Below are positions 45,142-55,700 of a DNA stretch of 64,000 nucleotides, in pieces. The first letter of the stretch is position 1. Every line of letters begins with the position of its first letter. The notes under the pieces were generated by a model. The model was not told the DNA's origin and did not search any database. It saw only the letters and a program-made list of their open reading frames with translations. The position numbers and the translations under genes are program-made. This stretch comes from CAYXVF01 sp964468125 (lineage in GTDB: Bacteria > Myxococcota > XYA12-FULL-58-9 > CAYXVF01). The stretch spans positions 59,919-123,918 of the forward strand of contig CAYXVF010000003.1 of the NCBI GenBank assembly GCA_964468125.1, written 5' to 3'.

Positions 45142-45417
45142 AGCATCGACGAAATCACCGCTGAAGATCTGTGCGGCGACTACCCCGCCATCGCGTATGG
45201 CCCCCCCGACGACTCCCTGCCGATGGATATCCTCACCCGTATAGGCGATGCGATTCACTTCGACGACTTGGAGTCACAGCGTGTAACCATCGAAGGGCTC
45301 GAAGTGGTGGTCGCGACCCCAAAAACCCTCTATCACATGAAGAGGGACACGGTCCGCGCGCAGGATGCGGCGGACGCAGCGTGGCTCGCGAAGACATTCG
45401 AGTTCGAGGAGGATTGA
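45142..45417 (+). CDS. Nucleotidyltransferase-like protein, 5' end lost in gap
   Basis: The visible C-terminal 90 residues read DEITAEDLCGDYPAIAYGPPDDSLPMDILTRIGDAIHFDDLESQRVTIEGL..., then VVVATPKTLYHMKRDTVRAQDAADAAWLAKTF. This is the C-terminal pattern of small nucleotidyltransferase-fold proteins whose 'ATPxxLYxMKRDTxRxxDxxDA' element resembles the late conserved part of AbiEii-like enzymes. The catalytic DxD half is missing in the gap. Its TGA overlaps the ATG of the next small gene (TGATG). Confidence 0.6.
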   Translation, partial: SIDEITAEDLCGDYPAIAYGPPDDSLPMDILTRIGDAIHFDDLESQRVTIEGLEVVVATPKTLYHMKRDTVRAQDAADAAWLAKTFEFEED

Positions 45418-45617
45418 TGCCGGTCCAAAGATTTCGCTCGGTCGAGTCGATGCCGGACACCGGTTCGCTTCCACCCGGCTCGCCTCAGATCCCGACCGTG
45501 CTCGCCCAGGTCCTCGAGTTCAACGCCAAGCTGAGCCCGCTCCGCCCACCCAGAGGCGTGCACCGATTCAAAACGACCGAGGAGCTCAACCAGCATCGCG
45601 CCAGCTGGGCTCCCTGA
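45417..45617 (+). CDS. Small partner protein of the nucleotidyltransferase
   Basis: The 66-residue protein reads MPVQRFRSVESMPDTG at the start and ends GVHRFKTTEELNQHRASWAP. From memory, such short proteins with an 'HRF-(K/R)-(S/T)-x-EE' tail often accompany nucleotidyltransferase genes, possibly as antitoxin or partner, although here it follows rather than precedes. It is translationally coupled (TGATG). It ends nine bases before the third attachment site. Confidence 0.6.
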   Translation: MPVQRFRSVESMPDTGSLPPGSPQIPTVLAQVLEFNAKLSPLRPPRGVHRFKTTEELNQHRASWAP

Positions 45618-45626
45618 GGCCCCTGG

Positions 45627-45650
45627 TTCGATTCTCGGCGCCTCCACCAA
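45627..45650 (+). repeat. Third attachment site (right end of the whole island)
   Basis: It matches the ssrA end at 23 of 24 positions (TTCTCGG for TTCCCGG). The bases that follow (TTACTCCTCAA) resemble those after attL (TTAATCCTAAA) more than those after the second site. It lies 8 bases before the stop codon of the desaturase gene. Confidence 0.8.
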
Positions 45651-45657
45651 TTACTCC

Positions 45658-46752
45658 TCAACACATCCCGGTCTCTCTCGCAGGACAGGTCGCTGGGGCC
45701 CGGCCCATCTGACGAAGCCAGCGATAGTGCGATCCCAGCGCATCGACCAAGCGCGGATGGCAGTGATAGGGCTGGCCAAATCGTTCGCACACTTCACGGA
45801 CGATCGGAGCGATCCCCGGATAGTGGAGATGGCAAACTTTGGGAAAGAGGTGATGCTCCACCTGATAGTTCAGGCCGCTGACGTACCAGCCGAGCACGCG
45901 GTTTCCCGGAGCAAAGTCCGCAGTCGTGGCCACCTGATGGCCGGCAAAGTCTCGTTCGGTCCGTGGTGAGTCGGGATCCACGGTGGGAAAATCGACGTCC
46001 TCCACCACGTGGGCGAGCTGGAAGACGACACCCAACACCCATCCCGTCACCAGATACGAGACCAGGCCGAAAACCACGACCGACCCGACACCATGGAACA
46101 ACAGAGGCACCCCAAACCAAAGCCCAGCCCACAGCGCTTTACCAAGCCAGAACAGCTGGGCTTCCCTTCCGCGAGGACGAGGAAACGGATTGTCGCCAAT
46201 GCGCCCCGCGATCAAATCGCGCCAGTCTGCCCAGAACGCCCAGCTCAGCTGGAGCAAGGCGTAGAGGGGCCACATGTAGATTTGCTGCCAGCGGTGGAAA
46301 CCGCGCAAGGGCTGGGAGGGTGAGAGACGGGCGAGAGCCCCGATCGAAATGTCGTTATCCGCGCCGACAACATTGGTGAACGAGTGGTGATTGACGTTGT
46401 GCTGAAAACGCCAGATGTAGGAGCTACCGCCGAGTAAATCGAGCGAGAAGCCGAGCATGCGACTCGAACGGCGACTTACCGGATACGCCCCATGATTGGC
46501 ATCGTGCATGATACCCATGCCCACCGCCCCAGCAGCGAGTCCCATCGACAAGCCGGTCGCGGCCGGCCAGAGGAGGCCATCCGGCAGGACGAGAAATGCC
46601 ACATAGGAGACTGCGGTCCACGAAAGCAGAATCGCGGTTTTCCGGAGCATTCTGCGTTGAATGGCCGAATCATCTTGCCGCGCGAGGTATTCGCACACGC
46701 GCGTCTTGAGCTCAGCGGCAAACTCAGTTCGCGGCGCAAATCGCATCAACAT
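45658..46752 (-). CDS. Membrane fatty-acid desaturase
   Basis: The 364-residue integral membrane protein has the three histidine boxes of acyl desaturases: HDANHG (about 83-88), HNVNHH (about 117-122) and QVEHHLFP (about 303-310). Hydrophobic segments lie around 40-80 and 160-250. These di-iron enzymes introduce a double bond into acyl-CoA or acyl-lipid chains at the membrane. An in-frame ATG two codons downstream could also start it. Its 3' end faces the island's right attachment site, so before integration it was probably the gene convergent with ssrA. Confidence 0.88.
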   Translation of the reverse strand: MLMRFAPRTEFAAELKTRVCEYLARQDDSAIQRRMLRKTAILLSWTAVSYVAFLVLPDGLLWPAATGLSMGLAAGAVGMGIMHDANHGAYPVSRRSSRMLGFSLDLLGGSSYIWRFQHNVNHHSFTNVVGADNDISIGALARLSPSQPLRGFHRWQQIYMWPLYALLQLSWAFWADWRDLIAGRIGDNPFPRPRGREAQLFWLGKALWAGLWFGVPLLFHGVGSVVVFGLVSYLVTGWVLGVVFQLAHVVEDVDFPTVDPDSPRTERDFAGHQVATTADFAPGNRVLGWYVSGLNYQVEHHLFPKVCHLHYPGIAPIVREVCERFGQPYHCHPRLVDALGSHYRWLRQMGRAPATCPARETGMC

Positions 46753-47112
46753 GGTGCAGGGAGCCTTTCCGACTCAATTGGCGGCGCGAGCTACGGCGGC
46801 CGGCCGCGAGTGTTTCTCCCGAGAGATTGTGTAGCTCGCATCATGGGAAGTGGCGAGCCTAGCGGACTCTCTAGAGCCAGCTGGAGTGTACCCTCGCGCG
46901 GTCGATATAGCGAGCACTCATTATTGCTGGGTCGAGGTGTGCCCGCCCGGACCGGGGAAAGGTTTTGGCCCGACCCACGGTGACTTGGCAGACGAACAAT
47001 CACGAAGGAAGTGGCGCAAGGGTACCGGAGACGCGACGAGGAGCTCAATGACGACAAGCAAAGAACTCAGGTGTGGAGCTCGAAGACGTGCGGAGGCGTT
47101 TCCCTCGAACGC
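46753..47112. other. Intergenic region without visible gene
   Basis: These 360 bases separate the desaturase start from the stop of the lipoprotein gene. They should contain the desaturase promoter. A 12-bp palindrome GCGGCCGGCCGC lies at 46796-46807, but in GC-rich DNA this may be chance. I see no RNA gene. Confidence 0.5.
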
Positions 47113-48060
47113 TCACGGATTAGTGATCTCCAATGAGGTGTCCGCGTTCAGGTCATCCCGGGGGTCGGTCATGAAGCCGGCGGGAAAGAATACGGACTTG
47201 GGTGTTCCTTGCACGTCGAGACACAACTTGTGGTTGTTGTCGCCGTCTTGCAGGTCAGCGAGCGCGAATGGAGTGACCTCGCTTTCGCTGCCATCGGCCT
47301 GCACGACCGTCACCACATACTTCTGACGCTCAACGTCATCGACCTCGTCACCGCCGGGTTTGGTCACACCACCGTTCCAGGTCACGTTCACCGCTTGGGT
47401 CGTACCGGCTGGGCAGGGGGTTCCGCCGCCCCAGGGGAGCTCGGTCGAAACCTTGTCCGGATCGAGTTGGTCCGCCGGGATCACTTGGGCCAAAACGATG
47501 CTCGGCCCATCTTCGAGCTTGACCGGCGTGACACTCATGCCCTTGAAGTTGACCGTCTTGTCCATCGAGAGAAGATTGCCAACGACTTCCACCTTCACCG
47601 GTGAGTCATCGACGGTGCCGTAGTGGCCAAGGAGGAGAAGGGTTCTGAGCTCGCCCTCGTCATCCGCAGGAGCGAGCGTCACGCAGTGCAGGTAGCCGGT
47701 CTTGCCGGAGGCCAAGGTCACTTCGATGTCGCCGGCTTGAATCGATTCGAGGTCGAGCTCGTGGGAAAAGACCATCGGCATTCCGTCTTTGCCGCTCGCT
47801 CCATCGCAAACCGCCAGATCCGCTAGGCCGGGCATCGCGTCGTCGAGCCCAAAGAACGCGGAAATGATGGCGGCCTCTTTACCTTCGGCGTCGGTCGTAG
47901 CGGTTACGTCGGTGACGGTCGTGTCGTTCGGTGTCGAGTCGGCCAGGGTGATCTCGTAGTCCTGCGCCATGCGGAGCATCCTGAGGTTCGTGCAGGAGAC
48001 GAGCGACGATGCCAACAGTGGACTGAGCATCATGAGAATGGTCATCCTGCGTGGCGTCAT
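47113..48060 (-). CDS. Secreted lipoprotein of unknown function
   Basis: The 315-residue product begins MTPRRMTILMMLSPLLASSLVSC, a lipoprotein signal with lipobox LVSC, then a Thr/Asp-rich stretch and a probably beta-rich body (GDIEVTLASGKTGYLHCVTLAP, VKVEVVGNLLSMDKTVNFKG, AVNVTWNGGVTKPGGDEVDD). The ATG at 48060 has a GGGGAG site. I recognise no family. Acidic, Asp-rich lipoproteins of this kind are frequent in Myxococcota. It is divergent from the biosynthetic cluster, sharing the 291-bp intergenic region 48061-48351. Confidence 0.65.
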   Translation of the reverse strand: MTPRRMTILMMLSPLLASSLVSCTNLRMLRMAQDYEITLADSTPNDTTVTDVTATTDAEGKEAAIISAFFGLDDAMPGLADLAVCDGASGKDGMPMVFSHELDLESIQAGDIEVTLASGKTGYLHCVTLAPADDEGELRTLLLLGHYGTVDDSPVKVEVVGNLLSMDKTVNFKGMSVTPVKLEDGPSIVLAQVIPADQLDPDKVSTELPWGGGTPCPAGTTQAVNVTWNGGVTKPGGDEVDDVERQKYVVTVVQADGSESEVTPFALADLQDGDNNHKLCLDVQGTPKSVFFPAGFMTDPRDDLNADTSLEITNP

Positions 48061-48351
48061 TGAGCTCCCCCGCGCGCGTTAGTGAATACCGACCGGGGTG
48101 CGTCCTACCCCTCTTTGACGTGGAATGCGAGACTTGCCGCGCCGCGAGGATCCGACAAAGTGCGTACAGCACCGGCACCACGCGGGCGGATTCAGCCTAG
48201 AATCTCGCGGTTGTTTGTTGAGGAGTTGTTTCTCCTGGAGACCCTGGAATTTTCAACCTAGCCCTACAAAAGGCGCTACACACACACCCATGAGCAGAGG
48301 CTCAGCTCCGCGCGTTCTTCCGCGCGCCATAGCCAGCCGACGGGGGCCCCT

Positions 48352-51300
48352 TTGACTGACGTAGATTCGCTCACGCCGACTGCGATTCAAAGCGGAATGA
48401 TCCTCCAGTCGCTCCGCGACGGGGCGGCCGACGTCAACCTGGAGCAGCTCGTGTGTCGCTGCGCCGGGCGCCCCAACCCCGCGGCGCTCGATGCGGCAGT
48501 GAGGCTCATCCTCTCTCGGCATCCCGCGCTCCGCAACGTTCCACAGCTCGAGACCGATCCGCTCCGGCTGCGGATCGTCGAGGACTTCTCCGCAGCGGTT
48601 GCATGGACGGACCTCTCGGCGCAGTCCACGAGCGCGGCGGATGCGTCTTTGACTCGCTCACTGCGACAGGATCGAGAAGAGGGCTTCGATTTGGCCGCGG
48701 GTCCACCGATTCGGTTCAGGGCCTGGCGCCAACCCGGTGAACGGTGGTGTCTGGTGGTGACGTATCACCACTTATTGGCCGATGGCCGCTCCCAGGCCAC
48801 GATCCTCACCGAGCTCTTTGACGCCTATGACTCGCTCGCTGCCGGCCGGCAGCCTGCCCTGGCCGAAGCGGTGTCGCCGCAACCACTCCATCGATGGCAC
48901 GAATCGTGGGATTCCACGGAAGCGCAACGCTACTGGCGTGAAGCGATCGGTTCGCTCGAGGAGCCAACGCGGGTGGAGGGGATCGCTACCGGACTGCAGG
49001 TGCCCTCCAGGGACACTCACCGTTTGGAGGCCGACCGCGTTCTGGGGGATGACCTGACCGCGCGCCTTCGCAACGTCGCCGAATCTCACAAAGGGTCGTT
49101 GAGCTCGGTCGTACAGACCGCCTGGAGCGTCCTGCTGTCGCGCACCCTCGGACGAACCGCCGTGACGTTTGGGAACACGCGCGCCGGCCGCCGCGACACA
49201 GTGCCCGGCGCGGACCAAATGGTCGGTACGTTCATCACGACGGTCCCGATTCATGCGGACCTGACCGACGTCACCCTCGGACAATTGATTTCGAGAATCC
49301 GAGCCCAACACGTCGCAAGCCGACCCCACGAGCACATCTCGCTCGTCGAGCTGAGCGAGCTCACCTCGATTGAGGACCACCGCCCCGCCTTCGATTCACT
49401 CGTGATCTACGATCACCATGACCTCAACGGCGCCATCCTCGAAGGGCGCCCAGAATGGCGAGAGCAGCGCAGCTTCGAGCTTTCCGAGCGCACGCCCTAC
49501 CCGCTCACGCTCTACGCCTACGGCTCGACGACCCTCCGGCTGAAGATTGCGATGGAGACCGACGACGCGTCGAGCGGCATGGCGGAGCGGTGGGTCGACC
49601 GCCTGGTCGCAATCCTCCGCACGATCGCGGACCAGCCCGATGCTCCGGCGAGCGCCGTCGAGGTGCTGGCACCGGCGGACCGAGAGCTCCTCGACTGCGT
49701 CAACGACACCGCCTCGAAGGACAACCCCCCTTCCTTGGTGGAGCAGCTCGAGGCGCAGGTGAGAAACCATCCCGATCGCGTGGCGCTGCGCTCCTCAGAA
49801 GGGTCGCTGACTTACGGGGAGCTGTCGGACGAAGTGAATCGGATTGCGATCGGCCTTTTGAACGCCGGGGTGAACCGGGGTGATCTCGTGGGCCTAGCTC
49901 TACCGCGTTCACATCAGATGGTGGCGACCGTCTGGGCCGTGCTTCGCATCGGGGCCGCATACCTCCCGCTCGATCCGACCTATCCCGAAGAGCGACTCCG
50001 GTACTGCGCGAAGGATGCCGGTGTGCGTGCGGTCCTCGCCGAGCGTCCGGCGAGCAAAATCTTCGCGGGCTTCAACGTGCTCGATCCGAGCCAGCTCGAA
50101 ACTTCGAGCGAGCACGCTCCCGAGCTGCCGCGTCTCGAGCACGGGGCTTTGGCCTATGTCATCTACACCTCGGGCTCGACGGGCAAACCGAAAGGGGTAG
50201 AGGTCACCCGCGACAACGTCCTGAACTTCCTTGCGGGCATGGACGAGGTCGTCCCAGCCGATGGCGGGGGTACTTGGCTTGCGGTCACGAGCCTGTCCTT
50301 CGACATCGCGGTACTCGAGCTCCTGTGGACGCTGACGCGTGGCTTCACTGTCGTCTTGGAGGGCGTGGCACCGGGCGCGGGGACGGATACGGGACCGACG
50401 TGCTCGCTCTTCTTTTTCGGGAGCGGCGGCGGCGAGAGAGAAGAAGACCCCTACGGCATCGTGCTCGAGGCCGCCCGCTTTGGCGACGAGCACGGTTTCG
50501 AGGCGATATGGACCCCGGAGCGCCACTTTCACGCCTTCGGCGGGCACTTCCCGAACCCGTCGGTGCTCGGTGCCGCAATCGCGGTCATCACCGAGAACAT
50601 TCACATCCGTACCGGGAGTGTGGTCCTCCCCCTGCACAATCCGCTTCGAATCGCGGAGGAGTGGGCGGTGGTGGACAACCTCTCCCGCGGACGCATCGGC
50701 CTCTCACTGGCATCGGGGTGGCAACCGAACGACTTCGTTCTCGCCCCGGACCGCTACGAACGCCGCCGCGATATCCTGTTCGAGGACATCGACACCCTTC
50801 GCGCCCTCTGGGCCGGGGAGGCGATCGAACACGAGAACCCCCGTGGCGATCGCGTCGAGATTCGCACCTTCCCTCGACCGCACCAAGACACCCTGCCGAT
50901 CTGGCTCACCGCCGCGGGGAATCCAGACACCTTTCGGCGCGCCGGGGAGGTCGGAGCGAACCTGCTCACCCATTTGCTGGGTCAGACCAAAGACGAAGTC
51001 GCCGAGAAGATCCGCATCTACCGGGAGGCGTATCAGAAGTCTGGCCATCCGGGCCTCGGTCACGTCACGATGATGCTGCACACCTTTGCTGGCGAAACGC
51101 GGGAGCAGGTGTTCGAGACGGTCCGTGAGCCGATGAAGGCCTACCTCGAAAGCTCGGCAAACCTGGTGGGGCACTACGCCGACGCGTGGACCGCCTACAA
51201 GCGCGGCTCCGGTGCGGATCTGAAACAGGGCGCACTCAATGACCTCTCGAAAGAACAGCTCGACGAGCTCCTCGAGTTCTCCTTCCAGCGCTACTTCGAC

Positions 51301-52737
51301 CAGTCCGGCTTGTTCGGCACGCCGGAGGAATGCGCCGAAATCCTTCGAGAGGTCGCGACCCTCGGGGTCGACGAGGTCGCCTGCCTCATCGACTTCGGTG
51401 TCCCCGATGCGCAAGTTCTAGCGCACCTGCGCTACCTCGCCCAAGCGCGGGCGGCCGTCGCGGCGCAGGCCCCTGTCCCGATTCCGGTGCCGGAGCTGAT
51501 CGAAAAAGAAGCGGTCACGCACCTGCAGTGCACGCCGTCCGCGATGAAGATGCTCCTGGCGGACGTGACCGGCGAACAACAGCTGAAGACCTTGGCCCAT
51601 GTCTTTCTCGGAGGAGAGGCACTCGATGCGGCCACCGTTGCCAAGGTGAGCTCAATGTCATCCGCGACCATCACGAACATGTACGGTCCCACCGAGACGA
51701 CCGTGTGGTCCACGGTCGCCCGCATCGGCAAGGAGATGCGGGACCCGCTGCCGATCGGCACACCCATTCGAAACACCCGAGTCTTCCTTCTCGACTCGCA
51801 GGGCAGGTGCGTTCCGCCGGGAATCGCCGGCGAGCTCGCGATCGGTGGCGCGGGGGTCACCGAGGGTTATCGCGGCAGACCCGAGCTCACTTCGGAGAAA
51901 TTCGCGCCACTCCCGGATTCTCCAGTTCTCGGTCGCGTCTATCGCACGGGTGACCTCGCGCGGCTTCGACTCGACGGAACACTCGAGTTCCTAGGTCGCC
52001 TCGATGACCAGGTGAAGGTCGGCGGACACCGGATCGAGCTCGGCGAAATCAGCTCCGTGCTGCAACAGCATCCCGCGGTCAGGGACGCGGTCGCAGTGGT
52101 TTCCAGCGATGGCCCGACCGGGGCCGATCTCGTGGCCTACATTCTGTGGCAGGAAGACAGAGGCACGAGCACCGCCGAGTTGCGAGAATTCCTCGGTGAG
52201 CGGCTTCCCACGTACATGGTGCCTTCGATCATCCAGCCGTTGCATGCCTTCCCCCTCACCGCCAACAAGAAGGTCGATCGCAAAGCGCTCCCCTCAACCT
52301 GGAAGCGCACGGAAGCGGCGAAGGTGAACGCCCCGTCCGCTGGCGCCGGACAAGGAGCAGCTCAACGAGAGCCGCCTTCTGCGGGCGGAGCCATCCGCTC
52401 GGCGCTCCAGGAGAACCAGGTCTATGAGGTCCTGGTCCGGATGTGGCGAGAGGTGCTCAACCGAGACGAGATCGATGGTGACGCGAGCTTCTTCGATCTC
52501 GGCGGACACTCACTTCTTGCCCTCGAGGTCCAGCGACGGCTGGAGAGTCATTTCGAGGCGAAGATTCCGCTCACCACGCTGTTCCGCTACCCTACGATCC
52601 GGTCGCTAACCCACTACTTCGTCGAGCGAACCGCGTCCGGCACGGCGCCCTCGGATGCGCGCGATGAGAGCACCAAGGAGCCGAGCGCAGGAGCCTCGCG
52701 CGCGGCAAAGCGTCGGGCCGCGCGACGAAAGCGCTGA
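48352..52737 (+). CDS. NRPS module C-A-PCP with a luciferase-like monooxygenase inside the A domain
   Basis: The 1461-residue protein starts at TTG 48352, the only start that keeps the condensation opening LTPTAIQSGM. Domains: C (1-430, HHLLADG with H139, H140, D144); A from about 460, with core motifs YTSGSTGKPKG (about 606), FDIAVLE (D651), MYGPTETTVW (about 1110), YRTGDL and NKKVDRKAL. Between the A4 and A5 motifs, residues about 684-1035 form an FMN-dependent luciferase-like monooxygenase (CSLFFFGSGGG, TPERHFHAFGG, GLSLASGWQPNDF, FFD-like end). The PCP follows with LGGHS, Ser1387. The specificity residues read DILQFGMVWK, glycine-like. Myxothiazol and melithiazol synthetases have a comparable inserted oxidase acting on glycine. 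There is no thioesterase or loading domain. The next gene begins 23 bases later. Confidence 0.92.
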   Translation: MTDVDSLTPTAIQSGMILQSLRDGAADVNLEQLVCRCAGRPNPAALDAAVRLILSRHPALRNVPQLETDPLRLRIVEDFSAAVAWTDLSAQSTSAADASLTRSLRQDREEGFDLAAGPPIRFRAWRQPGERWCLVVTYHHLLADGRSQATILTELFDAYDSLAAGRQPALAEAVSPQPLHRWHESWDSTEAQRYWREAIGSLEEPTRVEGIATGLQVPSRDTHRLEADRVLGDDLTARLRNVAESHKGSLSSVVQTAWSVLLSRTLGRTAVTFGNTRAGRRDTVPGADQMVGTFITTVPIHADLTDVTLGQLISRIRAQHVASRPHEHISLVELSELTSIEDHRPAFDSLVIYDHHDLNGAILEGRPEWREQRSFELSERTPYPLTLYAYGSTTLRLKIAMETDDASSGMAERWVDRLVAILRTIADQPDAPASAVEVLAPADRELLDCVNDTASKDNPPSLVEQLEAQVRNHPDRVALRSSEGSLTYGELSDEVNRIAIGLLNAGVNRGDLVGLALPRSHQMVATVWAVLRIGAAYLPLDPTYPEERLRYCAKDAGVRAVLAERPASKIFAGFNVLDPSQLETSSEHAPELPRLEHGALAYVIYTSGSTGKPKGVEVTRDNVLNFLAGMDEVVPADGGGTWLAVTSLSFDIAVLELLWTLTRGFTVVLEGVAPGAGTDTGPTCSLFFFGSGGGEREEDPYGIVLEAARFGDEHGFEAIWTPERHFHAFGGHFPNPSVLGAAIAVITENIHIRTGSVVLPLHNPLRIAEEWAVVDNLSRGRIGLSLASGWQPNDFVLAPDRYERRRDILFEDIDTLRALWAGEAIEHENPRGDRVEIRTFPRPHQDTLPIWLTAAGNPDTFRRAGEVGANLLTHLLGQTKDEVAEKIRIYREAYQKSGHPGLGHVTMMLHTFAGETREQVFETVREPMKAYLESSANLVGHYADAWTAYKRGSGADLKQGALNDLSKEQLDELLEFSFQRYFDQSGLFGTPEECAEILREVATLGVDEVACLIDFGVPDAQVLAHLRYLAQARAAVAAQAPVPIPVPELIEKEAVTHLQCTPSAMKMLLADVTGEQQLKTLAHVFLGGEALDAATVAKVSSMSSATITNMYGPTETTVWSTVARIGKEMRDPLPIGTPIRNTRVFLLDSQGRCVPPGIAGELAIGGAGVTEGYRGRPELTSEKFAPLPDSPVLGRVYRTGDLARLRLDGTLEFLGRLDDQVKVGGHRIELGEISSVLQQHPAVRDAVAVVSSDGPTGADLVAYILWQEDRGTSTAELREFLGERLPTYMVPSIIQPLHAFPLTANKKVDRKALPSTWKRTEAAKVNAPSAGAGQGAAQREPPSAGGAIRSALQENQVYEVLVRMWREVLNRDEIDGDASFFDLGGHSLLALEVQRRLESHFEAKIPLTTLFRYPTIRSLTHYFVERTASGTAPSDARDESTKEPSAGASRAAKRRAARRKR

Positions 52738-52759
52738 CGGGCCAGGAGGTCGAAAGGCA

Positions 52760-55700
52760 ATGAGCGCCGACAACGCCATCGCGGTGGTGGGGATGTCCTG
52801 CTACTTCCCCGGGGCTTCCTCGCCCGAGGAGTTCTGGGACCTATTGTCGGGCGGGCGGGAGTCGATCCGACCCGTCTCCCAGGAAGAGCTCGCACGAGCG
52901 GGTGTACCGGAGAGCCAGCGTGATCGGTCTGACTTTGTTCCGGTCGCCGCAGTTCTCGACGGAGCCGACACATTCGATCCTTCTTTCTTCAGGCTGAGCC
53001 CCAACGAAGCCCGGCTCATGGATCCGCAGCATCGAAAGTTCCTCGAGTGTAGCTGGGAAGCGTTGGAGCACGCCGGCGTCGTGCCCGGCGGCGAGGAGGC
53101 GATCGGGGTCTTCGCCGGCAGCGGCATGAACTGGTACTACATGCGGAACCTCGCCCCGAATTCGCAGTTGGTGGAGACGCTGGGGCATTTCGTGTTGCGG
53201 CACACCGCGAACGACAAAGATTTTCTCGCGACCCGCGTTTCCTATCAGTTCGACCTGCGCGGACCGAGCGTGAACATTCAGACCGCGTGCTCCACCTCTC
53301 TCGTCGCGATCCACAAGGCCTGCGAGAGCTTGCTCGCAGGCGAGTGCGACATCGCGATCGCCGGCGGGTCCACCATCGAAGTGCCGCTGAACGCGGGCTA
53401 CCGTTATCGGGAAGGCGAGGTCCAGTCGCCAGACGGCCGATGCCGTCCCTTCGACGCCGCGGCGGCCGGTACCGTGTTCGGAAGCGGCTGCGGAGCGGTC
53501 GTCTTGCGTCGCGTCGCAGACGCCTTGGAAGACCGCCAAACCATTCACGCGCAGATCATCGGGTCCGCCATCAACAACGATGGCGCGCGCAAGGTGGGGT
53601 TCCTCGCTCCTTCCCTCGACGGTCATGCAGATGTGATCGAAGAGGCCATGGCGGTGGCGGAGGTCGAGCCTGAGTCCATTTCCTTGGTGGAGGCTCATGG
53701 AACCGCGACCCGGCTCGGCGACCCCATCGAGCTGTCCGCCTTTCAACGCGCCTTCGGCCGAGTCCACTCGGATCGCCCCTGGTGCGCGATCGGATCCGTG
53801 AAGGGGAACATCGGCCATCTCGACACGGCCGCCGGCGTCGCCTCCTTCATCAAGGCGGTTCTTTCGCTCTCGAAGCGAACCATCCCCGCGTCGATGCACT
53901 TTGAGACTCTGAACCCGGAGATCGAGCACGAAGGCCGACCTTTCTACGTGCCCGCGTCCTCGCAGGCGTGGTCGAGCGTACCCGGGAAACCTCGCAGGGC
54001 GGGGATCAGCTCCCTCGGCGTCGGTGGAACCAACGCGCACGTGATTCTCGAAGAATGGGACGCAGGAGGGAGCACGACCCGCGATCCGATCGCCGGGGAC
54101 GAGCTGTTCGTGTGGTCTGCTCGCAGCCCCGCCGCCCTCGAGCAGGTCATCGCGGAGACCGCAGATTTTCTAGAGCAGCATCCGGAAGTCGACCTCGGCG
54201 ACGTCGCTCACACCTTGCGACACGGTCGGGCACCTTTCGAGGTGCGCGCGTTCGCGGTGGCGGGCGACCCTGCGTCCTTGATCGAGCAGCTCCGTACACC
54301 TCCGACGATCGCTCGGAGTGCTGTGCCCGCGAACGTTGCATTCTTGTTCCCGGGCCAGGGGGCGCAGTTCCCGGGCATGGCGGCGGCCGCATACGCGCAC
54401 CCGGTTTTTCGGGAGTGGTTTGACCGGTGTGCCGAGCTCACCGCGCGAGCCGGAGGACCTGACATCTCCTCGGCGATCGACGCGGACTTGCGTGAAGACG
54501 CGGCTGCGTCGGAGCAACTCCAGAAGACCGCGGTCGCTCAGCCTGCCCTCTTCGCGGTGGAGCTGGCCATGGCGCGCGCCCTGCAAAGCTTTGGCGCGCA
54601 TCCGAGCATGATGCTCGGCCACTCCATCGGCGAGTACGTGGCGGCGTGTGTGTCGGGAGTTCTGTCGCTCGAAGACGCGGTGAGGCTCGTGGTTCGCCGC
54701 GGAGCGCTGATGCAGGCGATGCCCGAAGGATCGATGGCTGCGGTGATGGCACCGCTCGAAGACGTGAAACGGCTCATATCCGCCGGCTTGGATATCGCGG
54801 CGACCAACGCTCCGAGCTCTACCGTCGTCGCCGGCCCCACTGACGAGATCGAGGCGCTCGGGGCGCAGCTGGGGTTAAAAGGCATCGCCTGCCGGATCCT
54901 CCACACGAGCCACGCGTTTCACTCTCGAAGCATGGAGGAGGCCGCGATCGCGTTTCAGGACGAGGTCCGAACGGTGACCTTCGGCGAGCCTGGAATTCCC
55001 TACGTCTCTAATGTGACCGGGTCCTGGGTCGACGGGTCCGAGGTCAGCGCCACTCAGTACTGGTCCGAGCACATTCGGTCGGCGGTTCGGTTCGCCGAGG
55101 GGGTCCGCGAGATTCTGGAGAAGCGGCCCGCGGTTCTGGTCGAGGTGGGCCCTGGAGACACCCTGTCCCGTCTCGCGGAAGCTTCCGTAGCCGACGGTGC
55201 TCGGCTTCCCACCGTCGTTCACTCGATGCCGAGCGCCCGCTCCGCGGACTTCGGTAAGCGGCCCATCACCGCGAGCATCGGTGCGCTCTGGCGAGCGGGC
55301 GTGGAGGTCGACTGGACGTCCCTCGATCGCGACTCGCGAAGAAAGATCCCTCTCCCGTGCTACCCATTCCAGCGCCAGCGGCTGTGGGTCGAGCCCACAG
55401 AGGCCGGCACAGCTGACGCGCATACGGATGACCGTCGACCGATGGGTGGCTTGTTTGCGCCTAGCTGGCTGCCGCAGCCCTCGAGTCGAGGCGAGCGGCG
55501 CCGTCCCGGCCGCGTTTGGGTTCTCGGCGACGGTGACGAGATCTGGCGGTCCGTCGTCGATACGCTCGAAGCCGATGGGTGGGCGGTGCAGAAACCGGAG
55601 ATCGGTGAGTGGCTGGCCGAGCCCTCGTCCGAGACAGTCAGCGGCTGGATCGCGGAGCTCGGGACGCCGACTGCAATCGTGCTCGGCACCGCATACGGCC

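Noticed and set aside
45615..45650. Possible tRNA gene ending in CCACCA
   Set aside because: Only the T-arm half and acceptor strand are present and the rest of the cloverleaf is missing; it is better explained as a duplicated ssrA attachment site.
46796..46807. 12-bp palindrome GCGGCCGGCCGC
   Set aside because: Such GC-only palindromes are expected by chance in DNA this GC-rich, and its place upstream of the desaturase is not decisive.
48290..48355. 21-residue leader ORF overlapping the NRPS TTG start
   Set aside because: Weak ribosome site and no attenuator-like codon run; may be chance, so not annotated as a gene.
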